A DNA stretch of 40,168 bases from Collodictyon triciliatum (GCA_043381765.1 JBHJMP010000165.1:1-40168); one strand, 5' to 3'; counted from the stretch's first letter, positions 1-19,826 are shown. Notes: generated by a model from the sequence alone, not told the origin. Program-made: numbers and translations.

Positions 1-704
1 TTACGGAGTGTTTCTGTTGCATTGTTATTTTTTGCTCAAGGGGGTCAGAGACTATAAATACAATCCTGAAAGTGGCGATGAAGAAGATAAGCCTCGGTAT
101 GGTGTCTAGCATCAGGTGGGACACCGGTGGCCATATTCCAAGGAATTATCCCCTTCTTTATCTTTTACTATATATCATCTTCTTTGAATCGAATAAAGGA
201 AAAAAAAAACTATATATCATCTTACTATGTTGTTCCTTTCTTCATGAATGCAAAAAAACAAACGGAATGGGAATCACAGGGAGGACTATTGTGGTTCCAT
301 TTCTGTTGAATACAATCGATGCTTACCAGAACAACTTACTTATTGACAAGTCCACAGAGCTCTTGAAGCATCGCATGTTGACGGGAAACCGGATGAATTT
401 TACCTCTTTGGCTATTCTCAGGCTGATGGTCACAGACTCGCTGAATTTTTTTTGAGCTGTCATTGTGGCATTGTCATCTGGATTCTTTGAGATACTGTTC
501 CGTGCTACGTTCATGCATCGCACATTGCTAACCATAAGCCTTTTGGAATATTACGAGAAAAATAAATACAAGTGCTGCTTCTGCAGGCAAAAGATAGAGA
601 ATATCAATAATGACGACCCCTTGGAGGGCTCATCTCTATCGAGCATTCAAATGAAAAACGAAAGAAACGTAGAGTGCAAGGTTACAAAAGGGGACATAGT
701 GTAA
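1..704 (+). CDS. 3' part of a multi-exon gene, possibly the C-terminus of a SET-domain protein
   Basis: Partial at the window edge. Reading frame 2 carries DYKYNPESGDEEDKPR up to a GT donor after 95. One phase-consistent model joins this to a 16-nt microexon 457-472 (coding CHCGI after a TTTTTTTTGAG acceptor) and then to 573-704, which begins CCFCRQKIE and ends at a TAA. The joined string (acidic DYKYN segment, then CxCG, then CR) resembles the end of a SET domain followed by a post-SET zinc motif, except that four residues instead of three separate CxCG from CR. Without splicing the frame is closed by TGA codons at 344 and 434-446. Alternative acceptors at 279 or 556 are possible. The SET assignment is inference; the catalytic part would lie upstream of the window. 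The first intron holds a retroposon-like insertion. Confidence 0.35.
167..223 (+). mobile_element. Short retroposon-like insertion with 15-bp target site duplications
   Basis: CTTT G AATCGAATAAAGG (182-199) is followed by a run of A and is bounded by perfect direct repeats ACTATATATCATCTT at 167-181 and 209-223. The core matches copies at 4451 and 14784-14809. Core plus AATAAA plus A-tail plus duplication is the signature of a target-primed, severely 5'-truncated retroposition. Confidence 0.65.
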
Positions 705-1272
705 TCGAATAAGAGATTCCAACATATCGTAGATAAAAGAAGCCGCGACATCGCAAACTACATTCTTGCATACAGGTCGCATCGCTCATTTTTTGTGTAG
801 ATGAACGATATTCAACTTGTCTTTTTCATTTTCCTGATTCTGTTTTTGTGAAAGCCAATCGATGATTACGTGATTTTTCAAACATTTACAACTGCAACCG
901 AATTGGTAGTGAGTATTATGATACAGCTCCCCATCGAATTATTCACACAGATTGTTTCCATGGCCATTGATAAGTATTATTTTGGTATTCATGTCGCGTT
1001 TGAAAAGTCGTTTGGATTTGTGTTGAAGTCTTGGATGATTGTTCAGGCCGCATTCATCTTGCTGATGGTTCTTTTCTACTCGACCTCTCCTTTTCGCCCC
1101 AGCACAGAGTATTGGGAATAAACACTTTTAGAAACCTTTTATTTGGCAAAAAAAAAATGGGAAAAGACAAAAAAAACAGAGAAAGATAATAATAAAAGAA
1201 ATAATAGAAAGTTTTTAGAATTCAATGTTGATGTATTCATATAGCTTATATCATCCCCTCCACACAAGAGAA
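705..1272. other. Unresolved stretch with a hydrophobic open reading frame
   Basis: An open frame on the plus strand at 870-1121 encodes a strongly hydrophobic segment (IQLPIELFTQIV, then SFGFVLKSWMIVQAAFILLM) and ends at TAA. Extended upstream to an ATG at 801, the frame is interrupted by one TGA at 849. It could be an exon of a membrane protein. A faint resemblance to the LPxxLY...GF segment of STE24-type CAAX proteases is too weak to name. The remaining DNA up to the tRNA is AT-rich. Confidence 0.25.
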
Positions 1273-1343
1273 GCGCTCGTGGTCTAGTGGTATGATGATC
1301 GCCTGCCACGCGGTCGACCCGGGTTCGATTCCCGGCGAGCGCA
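1273..1343 (+). tRNA. trnG-GCC: tRNA-Gly (anticodon GCC)
   Basis: A complete 71-nt cloverleaf. The acceptor stem GCGCTCG pairs perfectly with CGAGCGC (1336-1342) and the discriminator is A at 1343. The anticodon stem ATCGC/GCGGT encloses the loop CTGCCAC, giving anticodon GCC. The T-arm is CCGGG-TTCGATT-CCCGG. Internal Pol III promoter boxes are visible: A box TGGTCTAGTGG and B box GGTTCGATTCC. There is no intron and no encoded CCA. A TTTT terminator follows at 1346-1349. Confidence 0.97.
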
Positions 1344-1607
1344 CCTTTTGCCAGCCCTATCTCACGCCCGAACTGTTCACACTGGTGATGTATTTCTCAG
1401 CGCGCTTTTTGTTTTTGTCTGCCAATCCTGCGATATATGCATTGTTGATTGAAGAAGGGACTCTTTTGATTCACGCAGGTTGCCGGTGTACATTGGGAGT
1501 TTATCTTTTCTGTGCTTTCAGCGAATTTTTCTACAGTGATAGTACTCTCCAATGAACAAGAGATGAGGTCTTTTGAGGATATAATACTAATGAAAATAAA
1601 TCAAATT
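1344..1607. other. Intergenic stretch with a short hydrophobic frame
   Basis: A plus-strand frame (about 1350-1552) encodes a hydrophobic stretch including PYLTPELFTLVMYF and ends at TGA. The open frame starts inside the tRNA, so it has no credible start of its own. It may be chance or an exon remnant. The stretch lies downstream of the cyclin gene's stop on the opposite strand. Confidence 0.2.
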
Positions 1608-2483
1608 TCAGTGTAGAATGCGGCTAGCGCTCACGTAGTCACTTGTACTAACACATAGACTCATATTTAATGCTTCCCAGGTGGCACATTCAACCCGAGC
1701 CATCCAGTCCGGCGAAGTGCCGACTATTTTGGTGAAGAGGGAGTTGTGAACCTCGTCGTCTAGATGCAGTTTTGTTGACAAAAGCACACAAGCGAAATAC
1801 AAGTTCTTTAGGGTTTGTGTGTTTTTCGATACGTGCGATATTCGGTGGAAAAGAACGAATGCATGCACAACCAATGAAGCATCTATTATTTCCCTCTTGC
1901 GCAATTCATTCAGATGGGATATGAGGTTCAAAATCTTACTACTGGAAGTTTCCTCGATAACAGTCCTCAACTTTATGTATTTTTCGCCTACGTAAGGCGC
2001 TCTTGGTGTTCGTCTCTTGTGTTCTAACGCAGCCATTCTGATTATCATGTTATCAAGACGAGTCAAAAGTGCCTCCCATTGAGAATCTGAAAGCTTTGGA
2101 ACTTCATCGGGAATTTCTATGCATTTAGATTCTTTGCTTTCAATCGTGATGGATGATGGACTTTGTGGATGGAATTTTGGTGGTGACCGCACTGTGGATG
2201 TCGAGTCCACCGATATTGGTGCTGTTTGAAGAGGCGACGATATTTTTTCTGGGGTTGGTGAGATTCGTGTAATGATAATATCTACATCGGCTGGTGCGCA
2301 AGATGCCAGTTGCTGTGTACAGCAACACATTGATAGCATGAAAGAGTCGAAGATTGTGAGGCGATTCTGTGTATTTTGAGGAGAATGATTATCTGTATCC
2401 TTCTTTGTTCTTGTGTTTGTCTCGAACGTGGCATTTCTTTGTGAGTGAACAGTCTCCATAAGTTGTAATGTCCCACGAGGCAA
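1608..2483 (-). CDS. PHO80-like cyclin (cyclin P/U type)
   Basis: Single-exon reading frame of 291 residues from an ATG at 2483 to a TGA. The first 125 residues are Ser/Thr/Pro-rich and look disordered. The C-terminal 160 residues carry a cyclin box of the PHO80/P-type family: the helix VVHAFVLFHRISH, the helix LKNLYFACVLLSTKLHLDDE, then LFTKIVGTSPDWMARVE and ATWEALNMSLCVSTSDY. The order and spacing match this family, in which the last segment usually reads as LE..FL..L.F.L.VS...Y. Such cyclins activate CDKs of the Pho85/CDK5 group in nutrient signalling or cell-cycle control in fungi, plants and protists; the partner here is unknown. Family membership is well supported, the precise role is not. 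Confidence 0.82.
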   Translation of the reverse strand: MPRGTLQLMETVHSQRNATFETNTRTKKDTDNHSPQNTQNRLTIFDSFMLSMCCCTQQLASCAPADVDIIITRISPTPEKISSPLQTAPISVDSTSTVRSPPKFHPQSPSSITIESKESKCIEIPDEVPKLSDSQWEALLTRLDNMIIRMAALEHKRRTPRAPYVGEKYIKLRTVIEETSSSKILNLISHLNELRKREIIDASLVVHAFVLFHRISHVSKNTQTLKNLYFACVLLSTKLHLDDEVHNSLFTKIVGTSPDWMARVECATWEALNMSLCVSTSDYVSASRILH

Positions 2484-3172
2484 ACCAGAATTTTTTTATT
2501 ATTTTTTATTTGCCACCAGCAGCGACCCGAGTTTGAGGTGGGAGATATCTTATGGCACAACCCACATCCTATTCCGCCTGTAGTCAGAGGAAATGGTCGA
2601 TTCGAATCAGGGTTACTCAGTCTTTAAAGGTGGTCGTATTGAGACGAAGCGCCGGCAAAATGGCTTCATTGGATAATAAGACCGGCATCGTCAACTTGGC
2701 AATATGGAAGTTGAAAGTAGAGGTTCCCTGCGTAAGGATACCTGAAAAAAATTGAAATAGTACATTTAAGTAACAATTTTATTCTATGTAATTTATATTT
2801 TTTTGGAAAAAATATTTGCATTTAGAATTTTTAGTTAGATACATTTATTTTCCACAAATATTATGTCGCTAAACTCGATCACACAGAACACAAAAAAAGC
2901 GAAGATAAAAACAACAAAAAAAGAAAGGAAAAGAAAAAAAGAAAGAAAAAAAAAAAAAAAAAAAAAAAANNNNNNNNNNNNNNNNNNNNNNNNNNNNNNN
3001 NNNNNNNNNNNNNNNNNNNNNNNNNNNNNNNNNNNNNNAAGGAAGAATAAGAAAAGAAGAAGAATGCCGGACAATATTTATGTCTCCTAGCAGAGCATAC
3101 CAATACATATTGAAACGACCGGAGAGTGAAGAATGATCTAGAGGCAAGAGAACCACGGAGGTTGTGTTTCGA
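2484..3172. other. Divergent spacer between the cyclin and EF-hand genes, with a 69-base assembly gap
   Basis: Contains a modest plus-strand frame at 2552-2755 (67 codons, no recognised domain) that could be a 5' exon of the EF-hand gene. This is followed by A-rich and GAAA-rich DNA running into an N gap at 2970-3038. The cyclin reads leftward and the EF-hand gene rightward, so both promoters must lie here, but I see no distinct motif. Confidence 0.4.
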
Positions 3173-3834
3173 ATGATAAGTCACTGTGTAGGTTCGACAG
3201 AGTCTCTCAAAGTGCGTGCCTTGGATTCGCTTATGAATCCTGTCGGACAGCCTTCCACAAACACGGTGCAGGATCTCTTCCAGAGAGCTGACAAGGCAGG
3301 AACCGGCCTTATCAATTTCCAAGAGTTCAAGGATGTGAGCCTCCGTTATGTTTTAAAAACAAAATGATATCTGAAGACTTGTTTGGTGCTGTCTGTCTAT
3401 CTATTTATATATTTATATATTTATATATCTATTTATTTATCTATTTATCTATTTATTTATTTATTTATCTATTTATTTATCTATTTATCTATTTATCTAT
3501 TTATCTATTTATCTATTTATCTATTATCTATTTATCTATTTATCTATTTATCTATTTATCTATTTATCTATCAAAATCTACGTTTTCTTAGTTCTGGTTT
3601 GGTTTGGTTTGGTTTGTGAAATTGCGTTTGATTTTCACAAGGAAAATTTAGAAAAATGATTTTGCACATAGGTCTTCTTATCGGCAAGAGATGGCTTTGA
3701 TCCAGGTACTGCATCGCATCTCTTTGAAACACTTGACTCAGGTTAGAAACTTATCAAAATCAAAATGTTTCTGAGATCTTAGTATGCCCTCTTCCATCCT
3801 TTTCTATCCTTTTTTATTTTTATTTTTATTATTA

Positions 3835-3921
<87 letters not shown>

Positions 3922-6900
3922 TTATTTTTATTATTATTTAATTGACCTCCTTTTGTATTCAGATAAAGATGGGTTTTTAAGACTGACTGACATATTAAGT
4001 GCCATGGAACGGGCAGATTTCGGTCAGCCAGAATGTAAAGAGTCCCATATTTTCGTTCGGAATAATCATATATCCTTATATTTTATTTTAAGTTCTAAAA
4101 GCTTAACACGCCCAAATTATAGCGCGTCACAAATCCCAAAATGGCACCCCAGAACATGTAATTTTCCTGTTCCTACAACACAGATTTCATGTTGCACTAT
4201 TTCCTTCTTCTTTTTTTTTTCTCCGTTATATATGAATTTGAGAAACTTTGCGTTCACCTCGCAGATAATTATCTTGTCATCAAGTTTGTGACTAAAATTG
4301 CTGTTTCAGGCTATACCTCAAGAAATTTCATCATCAGTTAAAACCCCACTCAATGGCGAGAGTTATGGAGAGGTTGCGATATGTTACCTATGACTGTTAT
4401 GATATGATTTAACAAAATGATAAAGAAAATATTCATATTGCTTGAATTTGCTTTGAATCGAATAAAAGAAACACAATACTATGAATTTTTGACTTGTTAT
4501 CTATTTAAATTTTAGGTAGAAAAACTAAGACAAGAGTTATCCGAATGCAGAAAAAGCGAGGAGTCATACCGCTATGTATTTTATTCATGAACTGACACAT
4601 TGATGCCTTGGTTTTTAGATGCTATTATTGTCTATATTCCTCTTATATATGGAATTTGATTATTTTTAGAAGGCAGAGAATCTCTCTCTGACATTGAGTG
4701 ATGCTGCTGCCCAAAAGCTCCACTTACAAGTGCAGTTGGACGAGTCGAACAAAAAGTATTATGATTGTTGTCTAGAGCTAGCCAAACTAACCGCACTATA
4801 TGAGTCCACGCAAGCAGAGGTATTTTCAGTACATGGCATTGGTTCGTTCATCGATGTTTATTTATGCCGAGTGTATAGTTTTCGATGTATCAAAGAAGGA
4901 AAAAACTACATCCATATAGCTCTTGGATACTCAAAGAAAACTGGAATCTGTTCTCTACGATATTGATCATTCTAAAAAAGAAAGGTTACGGGCATCATCT
5001 CAAAGTACAATCGATCATGGTTTGAAATTTGATTCATCAGAGGGTATTGTAAATCATTTCTACTGTGCCTTATTTTACATTTTCTTCTTTTCCTTTCTTT
5101 ATCTGATTTATTTTACAACTTTAGAGAAAGACATCCGTCTGAAGGAGGAAAACCAATCCTTAAAACAAATGAATTCCATAATGGAAATCAAGATTAAGAC
5201 TCTTCAGAGACAGTTGGATGATGTAAACCCCTTTGATATACTTTTTTATGAAGAATATATGATTGACCAATCACGATATCAAATATAATTTTATCAATTT
5301 TATTACTACAAATAAGCCTTTATCATTTTTCAAAATGTCTAGTCTTTCACTGTCATCGATAATTTGCGAAATGAATCTCGGGAGACGGGGCATTCAATAG
5401 CCATCTTTAAAGAAGAACTGGATGGATTAAGCCAACAGGTCTAATGGGATTTTGCAACATGAATGACACTGATCAAGCTCACAGTATTTAATTACTTATT
5501 TTTTATTTAAAGACATTTGAATTCAACTAAAAATACAATATAGAATCAAACCCTAGAAAAATCGCTGAGACTTTATCAAGCCCAAGTGTCTGACCTTACT
5601 TCCATTCTTGAGCAATATCCACATTAAATTTACGTTATATGTTTCTTGATTTGTGTGAACCGACCACCACGTATTTAATTGTTTCCTTTTGTTTTTTTTT
5701 TTTTAAAAAAAATTCTTTCTAAAGCATAGCACCTGAATTATTTTTAAAATATGTATATAATTGTGAAACTTTGTTTATCTTTGACATAATATTTACAAGT
5801 CAAACAAGTCAGTCCAACTGGGATGAAGTGAGTTTAAAATAATTGCAAGTGGCGTATAATATATCACAGTGAATGATTGTATATCTCATACGGATAGAAG
5901 GACTCTGTTTTAGTTCCATACAAGTTGGAAATTGATGATTTGAGAAGAAAGCTCGTTCAGGTCCAACGCGATAATGCATCTCTCCGTCTCCAATCAGAGT
6001 CCCTACGTGGGCAAAATGTATGTGTTCGCGTTTGTTTCATATTCATGAATTAACTTGGGAAGTTGTTGGTAGTATGTCTTTCCTCAAACGAGGGAAAAAA
6101 TCGCTAAATATTGGATCATATAGGATCAGCTGATTGAAGCACAGAAGAAGCATGAATCTCTGCTCGCTATCTCTGAACTCATCCAAGAGCTTCTGGTCAC
6201 TCTTTCTGGAATATCCGAAATACAAGGCTATGCGATGTATTTGTCTTACATAAACCTCTATTTCTATGATTCATTCATATTCTCGGATTGAAAAATATAT
6301 ATTATATAATCATACATTCACCATCCAGGCTGAATTCGTCGAAAAATCACGAACTATTTCATTCGATGTACACCCGCGTCCTTCAAGGATTAAGTCATCT
6401 CCAAAATGTAAGAGGTGATGAATATGCGGGTCCCTCTGCAACTCAAGGTGGCGCAGTGGATGGAGGTGCATTCTTCAAAGATGAATGGATGCAAGAGTGT
6501 AGGCAGTTGTTGGCGCGCGCTCATTCATCGACAGCAACCAGCCACAGTGATGGGTACTTGAATGGCGACCTGAGAGAATCACCTCTGGATTCCCAAACCA
6601 TTGAGGATATCATGGGACTTTATGAATCCCCATTCGAGAAGCTGAGAGAGGTTCTCATGGAGCTGGCGAGTGTATACAATTTAAATACACATACAAAAAT
6701 ACCAATGAACTCTTTGGAAGCTGTAATTGCGTCATGGAGAAGAGTCGATGGGTCAATCCGAGAGATAATCAGAGAGGTAGAATCAACTAGAAATATGAGT
6801 GCACAATTAGCTGACTCTTCCGAAAGTGTTGAACAATTGCAGGTTTATATGTCCCTCTCTTTTGATATTCGAAGGATTTTATTCAAAATAACGGTATTGT

Positions 6901-9578
6901 AAATTGGATTTTCGTCACTTTTATCTAAATATGCAACTTCGGTTGCTTATAATTAGAAGGAACTTGATGTTTTAAGCAGAAATCTGAAAAGGGAGTCTGA
7001 AAGCAGGAAAACTCAAGAAACGAAGGTATCTTTTTTTTATGTCTCCCTGTATCTCTTATCCCTTAATCTGATTACTTTAAAAAAAAACTAAATTATCACA
7101 TCCGTATGATTATTTTTGACAGAACTCCGAATTAATCGTAAACTGCCAGCGGCTGGAAGCCGAGCTTGTGCATGCATATAATATAATTAACGAGAAAGAA
7201 CAAACTATTTTAATATTAACGGAGCGATTGGATTCATTGAGAACTTCAATGTATAACTATTTTAATGATATCAATACCTTTCTTGTAAATGTGACGATAT
7301 AGTTTGGTTTCATGCATATTTTAGCATATGAAAGTTAGGATTTGCACAAAATTAAAGGAAAGAATAAATAGCATATAAAAATTAGCATTAATTGAAAAAT
7401 TGATATTTATGGAGCAGTGCGTCTAGCATACCAACTACAAGTGTACAAGAGCCAATTTTCAGAAACCCAGTGGGCATATCTGAGGTTTTGTAACATCTAA
7501 TTTCAATTTTAGTTGAAGTGTGTGGCATCAAGATCATTTTTCACATTTCCTTTTTTTTTCTTTTTTTTCTTTTTTTTTTCTTCTTCGATGGTAATCAAAT
7601 ATACAGAACGATATTGTTCGCCGCATTATGAAATGTTCGGACCAAATTAAGTCGTGGAAAGAAGAAATAACCTTGGAATCCGATTTCAGTTCAGCACATC
7701 TCTTTACTAATCAGCTCCAAAGTCACGTTCCTCTTGACAATGATGCCAGTGAGCAAGGTCAAAAAGCTCAAGTAGTAAGTACTGCAGTTCCTCTTTCTGA
7801 AGGTTATCATATAGCAGAGACAAGAAGTCAAATTATGCGGATACAACCAGAAACGTCCCATCATCTTGAAAGCCCCCCTCAAGAAACAAGCGACGTCCAC
7901 GTCATGGAGTCCGATGCACGAACCGACCAACTTTCTATTGGTTCTGATTCTCAACTAGCAACCACGAATCCCTTAATAAGCAATGAATTCCCCCATGGCG
8001 AAATAGCTCCGGTCCTTGTTCATCCCCTCCAAACCGCTCAGATACAGGAAACAGTCGAGTATATCATTTTTGACGGCGAGCCTAATCGCACGAAACAAGA
8101 CCAACCCCTGCAAAGTTTGTCTTTTGATGAAAAAGAAGCAGAACTGCAGCAAGCCCACCTAATTCGACATGAAAATGTCGTAATTTCCCCAAAGCAGCCC
8201 CCTGCACCCACAGAATTCCCTGTATCTCCAAACACAAGTCACATTTTTCCAATTACAACCGTGGTCGATGGAACTTTGCCTGACGAGTCTCCTTTCTCAA
8301 CACCCTCGCTTCGCAATCCACTTTCTGCTGCAATAGGCATGTATTTTACTTTATGTGCTCATGTCTCTATCACTGCAATCATGCTAGTAAATTGTTCATG
8401 TGTTTTCCTCCTTTTTCTCTTTCATGTAAATGGTATCTATTTTATTCTATTTTATTCTATTTTATTCTATTTTATTCTATTTTATTCTATTTTATTCTAT
8501 TTTATTCTATTTTATTCTATTTTATTCTATTTTATTCTATTTTATTCTGTTTTATTCTGTTTTATTTTATTTTATTTTATTTTATTTTATTTTATTTTAT
8601 TTTATTTTATTTTATTTTATTTTATTTTATTTTATTTTATTTTATTTTATTTTATTTTATTTTATTTTATTTTATTTTATTTTATTTTATTATTTCCCAT
8701 CCAACCACAACCTCACCCACCACGATATCTACACCCCAGCATCGCCTTCCGAGAACATCGCACCGCACAACCCCGACGAAAACGTGTCGACTTTGCCAGG
8801 TCGCAAAGATGATGCACACAACACAAAGACGCGACTATCACTCGAGCCCGACACGCAGGAAAACGAGTCGCAGTCCGCAGCAACCGCCGCCGTCGCGTCA
8901 TATCCATCATCCCTCGTCTCCGAAAGCGAAATCCCACCACTCAATGCAAAGCCTCCTTCTGCCACATCCTTGCATTCCGCCCCTACGCCTCTGGTCTCGC
9001 CCGCAAGCACAAGATACAGCTCACCACTTCATCCAGCTGGTGTTGTGACCATTCACGCTTATCAATCACAGTACCAATCACAACCACAATCACAACCACA
9101 ATCACAACCACAATCACAACCACAACCACCATGGCCACGCCAAGCCTTCCAGCCTTCTGTCCCGGCGCGTGGAGCAGCCCCAATCATCACACGCGGGCAA
9201 AAGCAGTCCTTGCATCAAACCACATCATACATCATTCCGATGCCACCGCAACAAACCCATCACCAGCATCAATCCCACCATCACCAGTCACCAAGCGTGG
9301 CATTCCAACCAACACCATCACAGGCGACCGGCCAAACACTCCGACGGTCTGTGTCCTACGTGAGTCCCACTCTGGCTAATCCCCCATCACATGCTCTGCA
9401 CCAAACTCCGGTCTTTGTCCATCGCTCGCCTCAGCCACCTACATCCCACGGCATGCGTTACGTGAGTCCGTCGCTGCCTCCTGCCTATTCTCTCCACTCC
9501 AATCGGCCTTCATCTGCGGCCTCTTTCCGCTCGTCGGGCGATTATGGCGTTCCGCGCAGTGGCGCTGCGCGGCGATGA
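3173..9578 (+). CDS. EF-hand and coiled-coil protein with proline-rich C-terminus
   Basis: Reconstructed exons: 3173-3334, 3672-3741, 3963-4054, 4310-4372, 4516-4575, 4670-4819, 4920-5043, 5125-5222, 5343-5438, 5544-5585, 5898-6017, 6124-6236, 6329-6842, 6957-7025, 7123-7250, 7418-7484, 7607-about 8432, about 8740-9578. Phases agree at nearly every junction. Two EF-hand loops are visible: DKAGTGLINFQE in exon 1, and DSDKDGFLRLTD assembled across exons 2-3. A long heptad-rich region follows (VEKLRQELSECRKSEE, LKEENQSLKQMNSIMEIK, KLVQVQRDNASLRLQSESL). Next come a polar region and a Pro/Gln/Ser-rich tail with QSQPQSQP repeats and two YVSP motifs. Roughly 1,150-1,200 residues. It looks like a calcium-responsive scaffold; EF-hand RAB effectors share this plan but no RAB-binding motif is visible. 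Uncertain: the true start, the donor at 4054, the end of exon 10, and the last intron, which holds a long TTTTA satellite. Confidence 0.75.
3398..3573 (+). repeat. Tetranucleotide satellite (TTTA/TCTA)n
   Basis: Imperfect alternation of CTAT and TTAT units inside the first intron of the EF-hand gene. Open frames reading YLSIYLFI across it are artefacts of the repeat. Confidence 0.9.
3812..3942 (+). repeat. (TTA)n microsatellite
   Basis: Long run of TTA trinucleotides with a few TTTTTA interruptions, just before the acceptor at 3961-3962 of the exon completing the second EF-hand. Confidence 0.92.
4443..4488 (+). mobile_element. Degenerate copy of the short retroposon-like insertion
   Basis: CTTTGAATCGAATAAA at 4451-4466 is identical to the cores at 182 and 14809 (minus), followed by an A-rich decayed tail. 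A 7-bp direct repeat TGAATTT flanks it (4443-4449 and 4482-4488). It lies in the intron between exons 4 and 5 of the EF-hand gene, in sense orientation. Confidence 0.45.
8433..8692 (+). repeat. Decamer satellite (TTTTATTCTA)n grading into (TTTTA)n
   Basis: The first part is a regular 10-bp unit TTTTATTCTA. From about 8547 the array passes through TTTTATTCTG into pure TTTTA pentamers. It lies in the last intron of the EF-hand gene; the Phe/Leu/Tyr open frames across it are artefacts. Confidence 0.93.
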
Positions 9579-9657
9579 GTTAATTCGTGCGCGCTGGTCT
9601 TTAGTTCTTTAGCAGGCTTCATAAACTCTTGCCTCGATAGGGGCAACCCAGAGAATC

Positions 9658-9747
<90 letters not shown>

Positions 9748-9972
9748 TTTGTTTGTTTTTTTGTTTTTTTGTTTGTTTTTTGTTTTTTTGTTTGTTTTTT
9801 GTTTTTCTTCTTTTACTTCATCAAAGCTATGGATTAAGGCTAGATTCACACCCAGGAGTGTGCATTTAATTGTCATATCTCGCTATGTATTTTGTAAAGA
9901 AGTCAGCTGCATTTTATACAAATCTGCAGGGAATCATGTGCGCTGCGAGACTGCTCTGGTTGCATTCCAAAG
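9579..9972. other. Convergent 3' spacer with long poly-T tract
   Basis: Both flanking genes end here, at TGA 9576-9578 (plus) and TAA 9973-9975 (minus). A T-run occupies about 9660-9746 and continues as T-rich GTTTG units to about 9805. No gene is seen. Confidence 0.85.
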
Positions 9973-18855
<8,883 letters not shown>

Positions 18856-19434
18856 ATATGCGTGTGTGTTCTATGAATGAATGGTTGTGTTTGCTTGCAA
18901 GGAGAAAACAGTAGGAGGAAGGAAGGCGGTCAGGCTTTCTCCAGGGCAGTGTTTCCGTGGGGAGTGGGAAGGATAAGCGTGATGACGCAGCCACCAGAGA
19001 AGGGGATGAAAGGTTTTGCAGTGGGATTGTGGGAAAAGGTAAGCGGGCTCGTGCGCCTCAGGAGGTATGATGTGTTCGCAAAAGGTTGCAAAACTGTTGT
19101 CCAAATTGTTTGACAGGTCGTGGTGCAAGTCTTGTGGTTGTTTGGTGCGATGAGTTGTGTCAAGCTTATCAACCTGTTTGGTGTTAACTGATGAACTGAA
19201 TAGGGCGCCGCTTCTCAACTCGTGCACTTGCAATCGTTTGAAGAGCGTTCTCTATCTCTTATCTGTAGGTACATTTTTTGTTTATTTTCCTCCTTTTTTT
19301 TTTTTTGTTACTTCCATCTTTTTGTTTCTTTTTTGTTGGTTTTTGTTTGTTTTTGTTTGTTTGTTTTTTTGTTTGTTTTTTTGTTTGTTTTTTTGTTTGT
19401 TTTTTTGTTTGTTTTTTTGTTTGTTTTTTTGTTT

Positions 19435-19505
<71 letters not shown>

Positions 19506-19826
19506 TTTGTTTTTTTGTTTGTTTTTTTGTTTGTTTTTTTGTTTGTTTTTTGTTTGTTTTTTTGTTTGTTTTTTGTTTGTTTTTTGTTTGTTTTTGTTTG
19601 CTTTTGCTTTTGCTTTTTGCCTTTGCTTTTGCTTTTTGCCTTTGCTTTTGTTTTGTGTGGTATTAACACCTCTATATTATATAGGTGATAATACGACATT
19701 TTGGTTTTGTTTTTTTTAAAGAGTATGAAAGGCAAAATAGATAATACATACGAATATAAATAAACAATTTTGAGCTTTCATTGAATTTTTTTATCAACTT
19801 CAGATGTCCCCGAATATATATTTATA
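18856..19826. other. Spacer between RELCH and the NHL gene, with a T-rich satellite
   Basis: Upstream region of RELCH (18856 to about 19260) is relatively GC-rich, with open frames on both strands but no recognisable domain. From 19335 to 19656 lies a long T-rich array of TTTTTTTGTTTG units around a pure T-run (about 19437-19504), ending in TTTTGC units. It probably holds the RELCH promoter and the 3' end of the NHL gene. Confidence 0.6.

Noticed and set aside
344-851. In-frame TGA codons suggesting UGA is read as an amino acid
   Set aside because: The cyclin, EF-hand protein and kinase all end naturally in TGA, Trp is encoded by TGG in the conserved domains, and splicing models remove the TGAs in the first gene.
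870-1121. STE24-type protease N-terminus
   Set aside because: Only a loose LPxxL...GF resemblance; no HExxH motif anywhere nearby.
1292-1555. Open frame running through the tRNA
   Set aside because: Its first part is the tRNA-Gly gene itself, so it cannot be a normal coding start.
5544-5627. EF-hand gene ending at the TAA at 5625, or an AT-AC (U12) intron starting at ATATCC
   Set aside because: Coiled-coil exons continue in phase after 5898 if the GT donor at 5586 is used, and no U12 branch site or phase-consistent AC acceptor is visible.
19157-19735. Phe/Cys-rich and Lys/Gln/Thr-rich frames
   Set aside because: Produced by the T-rich TTTTTTTGTTTG satellite; no non-repetitive coding content.
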